Source: CAZUZD01 sp964624465 (GTDB lineage: Bacteria > Planctomycetota > Planctomycetia > Isosphaerales > Isosphaeraceae). From it: 13,532 bases of DNA. Location: contig CAZUZD010000160.1 of the NCBI GenBank assembly GCA_964624465.1, positions 1-13,532 of the forward strand, given 5' to 3'. The notes beneath the pieces were generated by a model. It was not told the origin of the DNA, made no database searches, and saw only the letters and a program-made list of their open reading frames with translations. The translations under genes and the position numbers were made by a program. Positions 1-6,987 of the stretch are shown here, in pieces (the first letter of the stretch is position 1; every line of letters begins with the position of its first letter).

Positions 1-147
1 GACCCGACCAAGGTAACCCGCTCGGCGCTCCAGAACGCAGCCAGCGTCTCGACCCTGCTGCTGACCAGCGAAGCACTCATCGCCGACATGACCGCCGGCG
101 ACGAGAAGAAGGGTGGCGGCGGCGCCGGCTACGACGACATGTATTGA
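1..147 (+). CDS. groEL: Chaperonin GroEL, C-terminal end (partial)
   Basis: The window opens inside a reading frame that encodes 48 residues and stops with TGA at 145-147. The visible part contains DPTKVTRSALQNAASVSTLL followed by LTSEALIADM. This is the highly conserved last helix region of GroEL/HSP60, the ATP-driven barrel chaperonin that folds cytoplasmic proteins with GroES. The tail after it (a run of Gly, then AGYDDMY) replaces the usual GGM repeats but keeps the flexible Gly-rich character of GroEL C-termini. The 5' part lies outside the window, so neither copy number nor a groES partner can be judged. A perfect hairpin follows 43 bases after the stop. Identification is strong despite the short length, because this block is nearly invariant in the family. 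Confidence 0.95.
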   Translation, partial: DPTKVTRSALQNAASVSTLLLTSEALIADMTAGDEKKGGGGAGYDDMY

Positions 148-190
148 TCGTCGGCCCTTCGGGGCCTGACGCTCAGTCCTGGTTCGATCC

Positions 191-220
191 CCACGAGGGC
201 GGCTCCGGCCGCCCTCGTGG
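191..220 (+). terminator. Hairpin terminator after groEL
   Basis: A perfect 13-bp inverted repeat (191-203 and 208-220) closes a TCCG loop. As RNA this is a C(UCCG)G loop of the very stable UNCG tetraloop family. It is followed only by a weak T-containing stretch (CATTTCC), so it is not a textbook intrinsic terminator. Its position 43 bases after the groEL stop and before an independent gene fits transcript end formation or 3' stabilisation. Confidence 0.7.
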
Positions 221-274
221 CATTTCCGGGCCGGCCACCCCGTTGCCTCGGGCGGCCCCGTGCCTCAGAATCTG

Positions 275-318
275 ATTGCGTGCATGTTGCGACGTTGCGA
301 CACCCCACGCAGTTGCGA
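275..318 (+). repeat. Direct heptamer repeats GTTGCGA upstream of the DUF4214 gene
   Basis: GTTGCGA occurs at 286-292, 294-300 and 312-318, and a related ATTGCGT lies at 275-281. The cluster is 35-78 bases before the likely start codon at 353, where a promoter or operator would be expected. The repeats are directly visible; a role as a regulator-binding site is only inference. The short, irregular spacings (8 and 18 bases) leave chance as a real alternative. Confidence 0.3.
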
Positions 319-352
319 TCCGGATGACCACCATCCGAACCAGGAGCGCCCC

Positions 353-1192
353 ATGAGCCAGCCACGCATGTCGGACCGCCGCCGATTCCGCCCGGGTCGC
401 GAGGCCCTGGAGGGCCGGGCCCTGATGAGCGCCTCGACGGCGCGCGACCAGGCGCTGGTGCTCTGGGACAAGTTCATCGACGGGCCGCCGCAGGAGGCGT
501 ACATCCGGAGCCTCTCCCGGCAGCTCGAGCACGGCGCCAGCCCCGACCGGCTCGCGGTGCGGCTGCTGACCAGCGAGCCGAACCTGCGCGAGACCCGCAC
601 CCTCGAGGGGTTCGTCACCGACCTCTACGACGACGTGCTCGGCCGCGCCCCCGACGCCGAGGGCCAGCAGTTCTGGGTCGACATGCTCCGCTCAGGCCGC
701 GCCAGCCGGGCCCAGGTGGCCCAGACCTTCGTCTCGGTCGGGTACGCCGCGCCGACCGCCCCGGGCTACATCAGCAACGTCACGGTGAGCAAGGCCGGCT
801 GGTCGTCGGGCACGCAGGGCAGCTCCACGGCCAACGCCGGCGGCTTCTACAACCGCGGCGACTTCAGCGCGGCCACCGTCACCATCACCGTCACGGGCCC
901 GGGGACCTACACCCTCGACCAGTCGGGCGGCTGGTTCGTGGGCAACAACACCGGCTCGACCTGGCGGCGGTTCACGATCGGCCTGGGCGGCACGGCCAAG
1001 CCGGCGTTCACCAGCTCGTACGACGCCTCGGGCAAGTTCGCCAGCCCGAGCGTCACGGCCACCACGGTCGCCTACACCAACGGCTCGGTGCCCAGCGGCG
1101 GTTCGACGTACACCAACGCCTTCCAGCCCGTGACCCGGATCACCACCCAGGCCGGCGGCACGATCGTGCTCTACGAGACGCCCGGCACCTGA
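353..1192 (+). CDS. Planctomycete exported-type protein with N-terminal LEGR-type motif and DUF4214-like region
   Basis: This gene encodes 279 residues. The ATG at 353 is chosen because AGGAG (342-346) sits six bases ahead of it; the frame is open further upstream to 260. Residues 9-27 (RRRFRPGREALEGRALMSA) match the motif seen at the N-terminus of many planctomycete surface or secreted proteins, related to the LEPR-xLL type, and there is no classical hydrophobic signal peptide. Residues about 83-132 (FVTDLYDDVLGRAPDAEG, then QQFWVDML) fit the DUF4214 pattern. Residues 32-75 look like a degenerate first copy. Residues from about 138 to the end are Gly/Ser/Thr-rich and appear beta-stranded, with no family I recognise. 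The protein is small for this class, which often runs to thousands of residues. An extracellular or envelope role is inferred; the molecular function is unknown. The gene stands alone between groEL and an inverted-repeat element. Confidence 0.85.
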   Translation: MSQPRMSDRRRFRPGREALEGRALMSASTARDQALVLWDKFIDGPPQEAYIRSLSRQLEHGASPDRLAVRLLTSEPNLRETRTLEGFVTDLYDDVLGRAPDAEGQQFWVDMLRSGRASRAQVAQTFVSVGYAAPTAPGYISNVTVSKAGWSSGTQGSSTANAGGFYNRGDFSAATVTITVTGPGTYTLDQSGGWFVGNNTGSTWRRFTIGLGGTAKPAFTSSYDASGKFASPSVTATTVAYTNGSVPSGGSTYTNAFQPVTRITTQAGGTIVLYETPGT

Positions 1193-1641
1193 GCGGCCAG
1201 CCGCCGAGCCGGATTGTGCCATTCCCGTAGGTTGGATGAGCGGAGCGAAATCCGACGGCCTCGGAGGCGATCGCCTGTTGGTCCGCCGATCCGGCTCCTG
1301 CGGCAGCTTTGAATTCGTCCCTGGCCCCAGCCCGTCGGATTTCGCTCCGCTCATCCGACCCACGGGAGGGGAACCGCCCGAGCTCGGGCCCGTATCCGGG
1401 AGTCCCGGACGGCGGTCCGGTGTGCCGCGTCCTGAGCGGTGCGTGGCCACCACGACGATCCGACGCCAACGCCGGCGGCCCCACTGCCCCACGCCACGGC
1501 GCAGCGACGTTCGCCGATGAGGGTGCTAGTGGAATGGCGCCGGTGCGCCTATCCTGGAGGCCATCCGACGGGTGCTGTGGGCCTGCGCCCGTGCCTCTCC
1601 AGGACCGAACCCGCCCGCCAACACTCCGGGACCCCCCGCAC
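1193..1641. other. 449-base intergenic region with inverted-repeat element
   Basis: I see no convincing gene here: the open frames crossing it change codon usage and match nothing I know. It holds the 35-bp inverted repeat at 1224-1366. Two small overlapping hairpins follow it (1396-1408, CCGGG/CCCGG; and 1405-1420, CCGGAC/GTCCGG with a GGCG loop). A possible -10-like TATCCT lies at 1550-1555, about 90 bases before the peptidase start, with no good -35 partner. The rest shows nothing I can name. Confidence 0.5.
1224..1366. repeat. Long inverted repeat, MITE/REP-like palindromic element
   Basis: Two arms of 35 bases (1224-1258 and 1332-1366) are reverse complements at 33 of 35 positions, separated by 73 bases. 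The arm core reads GGATGAGCGGAGCGAAATCC. Similar 'GTAGGTTGGAT...GCG...' intergenic palindromes are found scattered in many bacterial genomes, so this is probably one member of a dispersed family, not a gene-specific signal. No transposase is encoded and no target-site duplication is obvious. Its place 31 bases after a stop codon means it could also end or stabilise the upstream transcript. Confidence 0.75.
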
Positions 1642-3300
1642 ATGATCCGTCCGCGCGTCCTGCCGATCACCACCCTGGCGGCCCTGCCGCTGTTCCTGTC
1701 CACCAGCCTGCGGGCGCAGGAGGCGAAGGTCGAGGCCGCGCCGGCGGCCGTGGCCGTGCCCGACTCGGTGAAGGACATCACCGGCCGCGAGCTGAGCGCG
1801 CACATGCGGTTCCTCGCCTCCGACCTGATGCGCGGTCGCGACACCGCGTCGCCCGAGATCAAGCTCGCCGGCGAGTACCTCGCCACCCGCCTGGCCGGCT
1901 TCGGCGCCGAGCCCGCCGGCGACAAGGAGAAGGACCAGGCCACCTTCTTCCAGAAGTTCCCGCTCCAGTACGTCACCCTCAAGGAGGCGGGCACGGCGCT
2001 GAGCTTCGCCAACGCGGCCGGCGGCGTGAAGCGGTCGGGCCCGGCGCTGAAGGTGAACAAGGACTTCCTGGTCGCGGCCCGCGGCCTGGCGGGCGGCGGC
2101 CTGGAGGCCCCGGCGGTGTTCGTCGGGCACGGCGACGTCGACGAGAAGGCGGGCGTCGATGAGTTCAAGGACAAGGACGTCAAGGACAAGTACGTCGTCG
2201 TCCTCGACGGCCTGCCCGAGCGGCTCCGCAAGGAGGGCGCGCCCGGCGCCGACGGCCGCCAGGTCCAGCGGCTCTTCGGCGTGCGCCAGAAGGCCCAGCA
2301 GCTGGGGGCCCTCGGGGTCGTGATCGTGCCCGAGTCGGGGGCCGCCGAGGGCGCCGCCGGCCGGTTCGGCAACATGTTCCGCGGCGGGTTCGATCGCCCG
2401 GTGCTGACCCTGGGCCGCGGCGGCAGCTTCCCGATGATCTACCTGGAGGACAGCGGCCGCGACGCCCTGCTCCAGGCCGCCGGCGCCGAGTCGGTCGCCG
2501 CGTTCGCCGCCAGCCCCCCGGCCGGCCTCACCGTCGCCTTCAACCTCAACGCCGAGCGCGAGGTGAAGTACGACCGCAACGTGATCGGCCTGTTCCCCGG
2601 CGCCGACCCCGAGAAGGCCAAGGAAGTGATCATCTACAGCGCCCACTACGACCACGTCGGCGTGGACGACAAGGGCGAGATCTTCAACGGCTCGGACGAC
2701 AACGCCTCGGGCACCAGCGCCCTGCTGGAGATCGCCGAGGCGTTCGCCGACGGCCAGCGTCCGGACCGCACGATCGCCTTCCTGTGGGTCTCGGGCGAGG
2801 AGAAGGGCCTGCTCGGCAGTAAGTACTTCTCCGAGCACGTGAGCCTGCCCGAGGGCATGAAGATCGTCGCCGACATCAACCTCGACATGGTCAGCCGCAA
2901 CGCCGGCGACCAGATCGGTGTCACCCCGAGCCCCAAGCACCCCGACTACTCGACCCTGATCCCCGCCGCGCAGGCCGCCTGCGAGGCCGAGGGGATGAAG
3001 GCCGTCTTCGACGCCGACGAGTTCTACGCCCGCACCGACAGCTACAACTTCGCGATCCAGGGGATCCCCGTGATCTTCTTCTTCTGCGGCGTGCACGAGG
3101 ACTACCACCGGCCCACCGACGACTTCACCAAGGCCGACTTCGAGAAGGCCGCCCGCACCGCCCGCGCGGCCTATCGGCTCGGCTTCGAGATGGCCCAGGC
3201 GAAGGACTCGCCCCACAAGATCCCGGCCCCGCCGGCCTCCGAGAAGGACAAGGACGCCCCGGCCAGGCCGGACGCGGTCAAGGCCGGCGAGTCCCGCTGA
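1642..3300 (+). CDS. Secreted M28-family zinc aminopeptidase with PA-like insert
   Basis: This gene encodes 552 residues. The ATG at 1642 is chosen because it begins a signal peptide (MIRPR, then a Leu/Ala-rich core ending near LRAQEA); the frame is open further upstream but without coding character. The catalytic domain carries the family's co-catalytic two-zinc set: H335 with catalytic D337 in SAHYDHVG, D353 in GSDDNASG, catalytic E386 and ligand E387 in SGEEKGLLGS, D415 in NLDMVSR, and H489 in EDYHRPTDD. All expected ligands are present, so it is probably active. Residues about 140-290, including VVVLDGLPERL and ALGVVIVPES, resemble a protease-associated (PA) insert. The C-terminus is a Lys/Pro/Ala-rich tail. 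It should remove N-terminal amino acids from peptides outside the cytoplasm. Substrate preference cannot be read from sequence. It appears monocistronic, with a hairpin 9 bases after the stop. Confidence 0.93.
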   Translation: MIRPRVLPITTLAALPLFLSTSLRAQEAKVEAAPAAVAVPDSVKDITGRELSAHMRFLASDLMRGRDTASPEIKLAGEYLATRLAGFGAEPAGDKEKDQATFFQKFPLQYVTLKEAGTALSFANAAGGVKRSGPALKVNKDFLVAARGLAGGGLEAPAVFVGHGDVDEKAGVDEFKDKDVKDKYVVVLDGLPERLRKEGAPGADGRQVQRLFGVRQKAQQLGALGVVIVPESGAAEGAAGRFGNMFRGGFDRPVLTLGRGGSFPMIYLEDSGRDALLQAAGAESVAAFAASPPAGLTVAFNLNAEREVKYDRNVIGLFPGADPEKAKEVIIYSAHYDHVGVDDKGEIFNGSDDNASGTSALLEIAEAFADGQRPDRTIAFLWVSGEEKGLLGSKYFSEHVSLPEGMKIVADINLDMVSRNAGDQIGVTPSPKHPDYSTLIPAAQAACEAEGMKAVFDADEFYARTDSYNFAIQGIPVIFFFCGVHEDYHRPTDDFTKADFEKAARTARAAYRLGFEMAQAKDSPHKIPAPPASEKDKDAPARPDAVKAGESR

Positions 3301-3309
3301 TCCTCGCGC

Positions 3310-3335
3310 GGGGTCGCCGCTCCGGCGGCGGCCCC
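3310..3335 (+). terminator. Hairpin terminator after the M28 peptidase
   Basis: An 11-bp stem (3310-3320 with 3325-3335, one T-G wobble) closes a TCCG loop, again C(UCCG)G in RNA. It lies 9 bases after the peptidase stop and 41 bases before the acetyltransferase start. There is no T-tract, so this is a termination or RNA-stability hairpin by position rather than a classical intrinsic terminator. Confidence 0.6.
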
Positions 3336-3375
3336 GGCCCGCCCACACCGCCCGCTCACCGACCAGGAGCCGCCC

Positions 3376-3903
3376 CTGGACGCGATCACGACCCGGCCCG
3401 AGGCCCCCGGCGACGCGACGGCCATCGCGGCCCTGACGACCGCCGCCTTCGCCACCGCCGCGCACGCCAGCGGCACCGAGGCGGCCATCACCGACGCCCT
3501 GCGGCGGTCCGGCGGGCTCACCCTCTCGCGGGTCGCCACCGCCGGTGACACGCTCGTGGGTCACGTGGCCGTCTCGCCGGTGACGATCGCCGACGGCACG
3601 CCGGGCTGGTTCGGACTCGGCCCGGTCGCCATCGCGCCGGCCTGGCAGCGGCGCGGGCACGGCACCCGGCTGGTGGCCGAAGCCCTCGAGGAGCTGAGAG
3701 CCCGCGGGGCCGCCGGTTGTGTCCTGTGCGGCGATCCGGCCTTTTACGGCCGGTTCGGGTTCCGCGCCTTGCCCCGGCTGCTCGTGGGCGGCGTCCCGCC
3801 CCAGTACGTCCTGGCCCTGGCGTGGACCGGCCCGACACCGGCCGGCGTGGTGGACTTTCACCCCGCCTTCGGGATCGCCGCCGCCCCGGCCCCAGACGCC
3901 TGA
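3376..3903 (+). CDS. GNAT-family N-acetyltransferase, YhbS-like, with probable CTG start
   Basis: This gene encodes 175 residues. The mature pattern begins DAITTRPEAPGD and continues AAFATAAHASGTEAAITDAL, as YhbS-type GNAT proteins do. An ATG is absent, and the next conventional in-frame start (GTG at 3556) would delete about 60 conserved residues. CTG at 3376 sits six bases after AGGAG (3365-3369), the same spacing as in the DUF4214 gene, so CTG is the best start. The acetyl-CoA site is visible as GLGPVAIAPAWQRRGHGTRL, the R/Q-x-x-G-x-G/A motif, followed by a helix. LCGDPAFYGRFGF is the characteristic C-terminal strand and loop of this subfamily. It should transfer an acetyl group from acetyl-CoA to an unidentified amine. 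It lies 75 bases after the peptidase, behind a hairpin, so co-transcription is doubtful. Confidence 0.88.
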   Translation: MDAITTRPEAPGDATAIAALTTAAFATAAHASGTEAAITDALRRSGGLTLSRVATAGDTLVGHVAVSPVTIADGTPGWFGLGPVAIAPAWQRRGHGTRLVAEALEELRARGAAGCVLCGDPAFYGRFGFRALPRLLVGGVPPQYVLALAWTGPTPAGVVDFHPAFGIAAAPAPDA

Positions 3904-4202
3904 TCGAGCCGGCGGACCGGCTCTGACCGACCCGGTGGGTCGGGCCGACAGCGGGCGACGGCCGGCTCGGTCACCAAAAATCTCCATTTTTGAATGAACC
4001 TGCCGGGCGGGTCGCGGTGTAATAGGGGCAAGCCGCTGTGACGAACGTCCGGGGCGTGCGGCGGGTCCACCCGCCGTCCGGGCCGGAGGTTCGCGGCGTG
4101 GATGGATCCAGGGCACGCCCGACCGGGTCGGGGCCAGCGCCATCAGGGAGCAGGAGTGCCCTCCCGCCGGGGATGCCCGGGGCGATCCGAGGCCCACCCG
4201 TC
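3904..4202. promoter_or_regulatory. Intergenic region with AT-rich hairpin and possible promoter
   Basis: This stretch stands out for one AT-rich patch: CAAAAAT (3975-3981) and ATTTTTG (3986-3992) form a perfect 7-bp hairpin with a CTCC loop. TGTAATAG at 4018-4025 could be an extended -10 element for the downstream regulator gene, but no -35 at the right distance is convincing. The patch could also end the acetyltransferase transcript, since a T-run lies in its 3' arm. The frame of the next gene is open back to a GTG at 4038. Confidence 0.3.
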
Positions 4203-5864
4203 ATGGATGCCACGCCCAGGAGCCCGGTGCTCGAGCTGTCCCCGCCCCAGCCGGCCGCGCTCGGGGACCTGCTCCGGCTCGCCTTCGAGCCCGGTCCCCT
4301 GCCCGAGCTGCTCGGCCGGGTGCTCGCCGAGCTGGTGCGGCTGCCCTGGCTGGGCGTCGAGCCGCGCGGGGCCATCTTCCTGCTCGATCCGGCGCGCGCG
4401 GCCCTGGTGCTCACCGCCGAGCTCGGGCTGCCCGAGCCCGCCCGGCGCTCCTGCACCGAGGTGCGGATCGGCCACTGCCTGTGCGGCCGCGCCGTGGCGG
4501 CCAACCGCGTGCTGGTCGTGGGCCCGGCGGAGCGGGCGCACGCCGCCGGCCTCTGCGTCTCGGACCACGAACCGCACGGCCAGTACTGCATCCCGATCGC
4601 CGCCGGCGACCGCCGCATCGGGCTGCTGAGCCTGGCCGTCCCCCCGGGCCACGAGCCGACCGCCGAGTCGGCCGGATTCCTGCACGCGGTGGCCGACGTG
4701 CTCGCCGGCATCGTCGAGCGCCGGCGGGTCGAGGAATCGCTGGCCGCCAGCGAGGAGCGGTTCGACCTGGCCGTGCGCGGGACCGATGCCGGCATCTGGG
4801 ACTGGGACCTCCGCACCAACCGCGTCTACTTCTCCGAGCGCTGGAAGAGCATGCTCGGCCACGCCCCCGACGAGGTGGCCGCGAGCTTCGAGGAGTGGGA
4901 TCGCCGGCTGCACCCCGACGACCGGGTCCAGGCGCACGAGACGATCCGCGCCTACGTCGCCGGCCAGACCCCCGAGTACGAGCTGGAGCACCGGCTGCGG
5001 CACCGCGACGGCTCGTACCGCTGGATCCTGGCCCGCGGCGTGATGGTGCGCGACGCCAGCGGCCGACCGTACCGCATGGTCGGCTCGCACCTGGATATCA
5101 CCGAGCGCCGGCGGCTGGAGTCGAGCCTCCGCGAGCGGCAGGCGCAGCTGCTGGCCGTGCAGAAGATCCTCGACTGCATCCTGCCGTCTGGCCCCTGGAG
5201 CCGCGACGGCGTGGAGATGCTCGGAAGCTCGGTGGCCGCCGACTACGCGCAGGGCGACTACTTCAACGCCCTGGCGCGCCCCGACGGCACCCTGCTGGCC
5301 ATCATCGCCGACGTCAGCGGCCACGGCGTCGATGCCGCGCTGCTGATGGCCATGACCCACGCCTGGCTGCACGCCCTGGCCGAGTTGCCGATCGGGCTCG
5401 ATGCCCTGGCCGGTCGGCTCAACGACTGGCTCTGCCCGCAGACCGAGGACGACCGGTTCGTGACCCTGATGCTGCTGGAGATCGACCCGGCCACCCGCAC
5501 CCTGCGCCACCTGGGCGCCGGTCATCCGCCGACCTACCACCTCGATGCCAGCGGCCAACTCAAGGGCACGCTCCTGAGCCAGAGCTGGCCCCTGGCGCTC
5601 GAGGCCGGCGGCCGGTTCCCCGCCTCCGACCCGAGGCCTCTCGAACCCGGCGACCTGCTGCTCTCGATGACCGACGGCATCTGCGAGGCCCGCTCGCCCG
5701 CCGGCGAGGCGTTCGGCCCCGAGCGGGCCCTGGCGGTCGTCACCCCCCTGGCCGCCCGCCCCCTGCCCGAGATCCTCGCCGCCCTCGACGCCGCCGTCCG
5801 CGCCCACACCCACCCACTGGCCCCCACCGACGACGTCACCACCCTGCTCATCCGCGTCAGCTAG
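4203..5864 (+). CDS. GAF-PAS sensor with PP2C/SpoIIE-type serine phosphatase domain
   Basis: This gene encodes 553 residues from ATG 4203; in-frame GTG 4038 or ATG 4173 would lengthen it, and no start has a clear ribosome site. A GAF domain spans about 30-175, ending in LHAVADVLAGIVERRR. A PAS_3-type domain follows at about 183-305 (GIWDWDLRTN, RLHPDDR, HRDGSYRWIL, LDITERRR). The phosphatase spans about 333-553, with metal-binding motifs GDYFN (D352), DVSGHG (D370), MTDG (D491) and TDD (D543/D544), so it should be catalytically active. Such RsbU/SpoIIE-like enzymes dephosphorylate STAS anti-anti-sigma proteins and so release sigma factors in response to the sensor domains. GHCLCGRAVA in the GAF domain is typical of this phosphatase class. 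No transmembrane segment is visible. No STAS protein, HATPase kinase or sigma factor lies in the window, so its partner is unknown. Confidence 0.92.
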   Translation: MDATPRSPVLELSPPQPAALGDLLRLAFEPGPLPELLGRVLAELVRLPWLGVEPRGAIFLLDPARAALVLTAELGLPEPARRSCTEVRIGHCLCGRAVAANRVLVVGPAERAHAAGLCVSDHEPHGQYCIPIAAGDRRIGLLSLAVPPGHEPTAESAGFLHAVADVLAGIVERRRVEESLAASEERFDLAVRGTDAGIWDWDLRTNRVYFSERWKSMLGHAPDEVAASFEEWDRRLHPDDRVQAHETIRAYVAGQTPEYELEHRLRHRDGSYRWILARGVMVRDASGRPYRMVGSHLDITERRRLESSLRERQAQLLAVQKILDCILPSGPWSRDGVEMLGSSVAADYAQGDYFNALARPDGTLLAIIADVSGHGVDAALLMAMTHAWLHALAELPIGLDALAGRLNDWLCPQTEDDRFVTLMLLEIDPATRTLRHLGAGHPPTYHLDASGQLKGTLLSQSWPLALEAGGRFPASDPRPLEPGDLLLSMTDGICEARSPAGEAFGPERALAVVTPLAARPLPEILAALDAAVRAHTHPLAPTDDVTTLLIRVS

Positions 5865-6068
5865 CGCCCTGGGTTGGACTCCGTCGAGCCCCCAACGCCG
5901 TCCCTGACGTGCGTCGCTCTCATCGGGCGGATCAGGGTCGGCATCCTCCGCCAGTCCGGGTGGTCGGCCCCGCTGTGGCCCTCCCGCGATGACCGCCAGA
6001 ATCGGAGCTACCAGACCGGCCCCGCCACGATGAAGCATGGCCGGGCGAGCCGTCGGGGCGAGGCCGGC

Positions 6069-6956
6069 ATGGGCCGGAGGAATCTCGCTCACGGTACGAA
6101 AGGCAGGAGCGCCGTCGCGGCGGGGGGCGTCATGCAGTCGAGTGCAACGCAGGTGGGTGGGAACGGGAGTGCCGACGGCGAGGCGCCAGCCCTGCTGTGC
6201 GATCTGGTGGCCGGGGCCTGGCCGGCGAACTTCCGCGCCTGGGTGGAGCGGGTCGCGGGGCAGTCGGACCCGGCCGACCCGCTGGCCGGGGCGCTGGTGG
6301 AGCGGCTGGCGCTGGCGGCCTGGCGGCTGCGACGGCTCACGGCGGCCGACATGGAGGCGGAGCCCGGGGCGCCTTCGGTGCAGCGAGTCCGGCTCAGTTC
6401 CCGGACGCAGGCTGACCGGGACTTCAGCCGGGCCCTGGCCGACCTGATCCGCTACCGGCGCGCGAGCCGGCCGACCGGTCGCACGGCCGGCCCCGCGACC
6501 CCCGGACGGACCGCACCGCACCGCTCCCGGCGTCCCGGGCCCGCTCCCTGCGACCGCCAGGCGCCAGGCCCCACGGATGGCGATGTTCCGGATGACGGCG
6601 ATCGTGGCCGGGGGCAGCCCGAATCCGTCCTCCCGGACGCCGTCGAACCCGCAGCGGCGGCGCCGGTGAGCCTGGCCGAGCTGGCGAGCCGGGCGCCGGC
6701 CGACTGGGCGTGCCGGTTCAGGCTCGACCCGGCGGTCTCGCCGCACTGGCCGGTGGTGCGTGGGTCCCGTCGGCTCGCCGAGACGGTGGCCAGCGCGCTG
6801 GTCACGGGTCCGACTCTGGCGGCCGTCCGGTCCGCCTTCGCCGACCTGTCGCTGGACGACCTGGCGGCGGTGGCCCGGCTGGAAACCCTCGGTCGCACCG
6901 GGCCCTGGCCGCCCGGGCTGGAGGACCATGCCGGCGAGCCGGGGCCCTCGCGGTGA
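6069..6956 (+). CDS. Hypothetical protein, probably planctomycete-restricted
   Basis: I do not recognise a named family. From ATG 6069, with GAGG five bases ahead, it is 295 residues; ATG 6132 is an alternative (274 residues). The first residues (MGRRNLAHGTKGR) resemble the R-N-x-x-HG-x-x-G opening of abundant planctomycete hypothetical proteins. Residues about 40-125 look helical, including LAGALVERLALAAWRLRRLT and later RDFSRALADLIRYRR. Residues about 135-195 form a Pro/Arg/Gly-rich, probably disordered linker. The last 95 residues form a second helical module (VSLAELASRAPADW, LAETVASAL, LSLDDLAAVARLETLG). The first 30 codons are less GC-biased than the rest, which leaves the start unsure. 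It converges with the DUF502 gene across 31 bases. There is no signal peptide or membrane segment. Confidence 0.6.
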   Translation: MGRRNLAHGTKGRSAVAAGGVMQSSATQVGGNGSADGEAPALLCDLVAGAWPANFRAWVERVAGQSDPADPLAGALVERLALAAWRLRRLTAADMEAEPGAPSVQRVRLSSRTQADRDFSRALADLIRYRRASRPTGRTAGPATPGRTAPHRSRRPGPAPCDRQAPGPTDGDVPDDGDRGRGQPESVLPDAVEPAAAAPVSLAELASRAPADWACRFRLDPAVSPHWPVVRGSRRLAETVASALVTGPTLAAVRSAFADLSLDDLAAVARLETLGRTGPWPPGLEDHAGEPGPSR

Positions 6957-6987
6957 GCGGTCGCGAGCGTGGCCTGGACCGCCGCGT

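Noticed and set aside
275..318. The GTTGCGA repeats as a CRISPR or iteron array
   Set aside because: The units are only 7 bases, with irregular spacing, no spacers of constant length and no replication or Cas gene nearby.
3556..3903. GTG at 3556 as the start of the acetyltransferase
   Set aside because: It removes about 60 residues that fit the GNAT family N-terminal half, and it lacks a well-placed ribosome site.
1549..4197. An 882-residue minus-strand open frame opposite the peptidase and acetyltransferase
   Set aside because: It is the complement of well-supported genes with low-complexity Gly/Val/Ala composition and no recognisable domain.
4143..6929. A 928-residue minus-strand open frame opposite the GAF-PAS-PP2C gene
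   Set aside because: It is a shadow frame; the plus strand carries intact catalytic motifs and the antisense product is Gly/Gln/Arg-rich without domains.
6957..6982. GCGGTC/GACCGC inverted repeat between the convergent genes as a bidirectional terminator
   Set aside because: It has only 6 bp around a 14-base loop and no T-runs on either strand, too weak to call.
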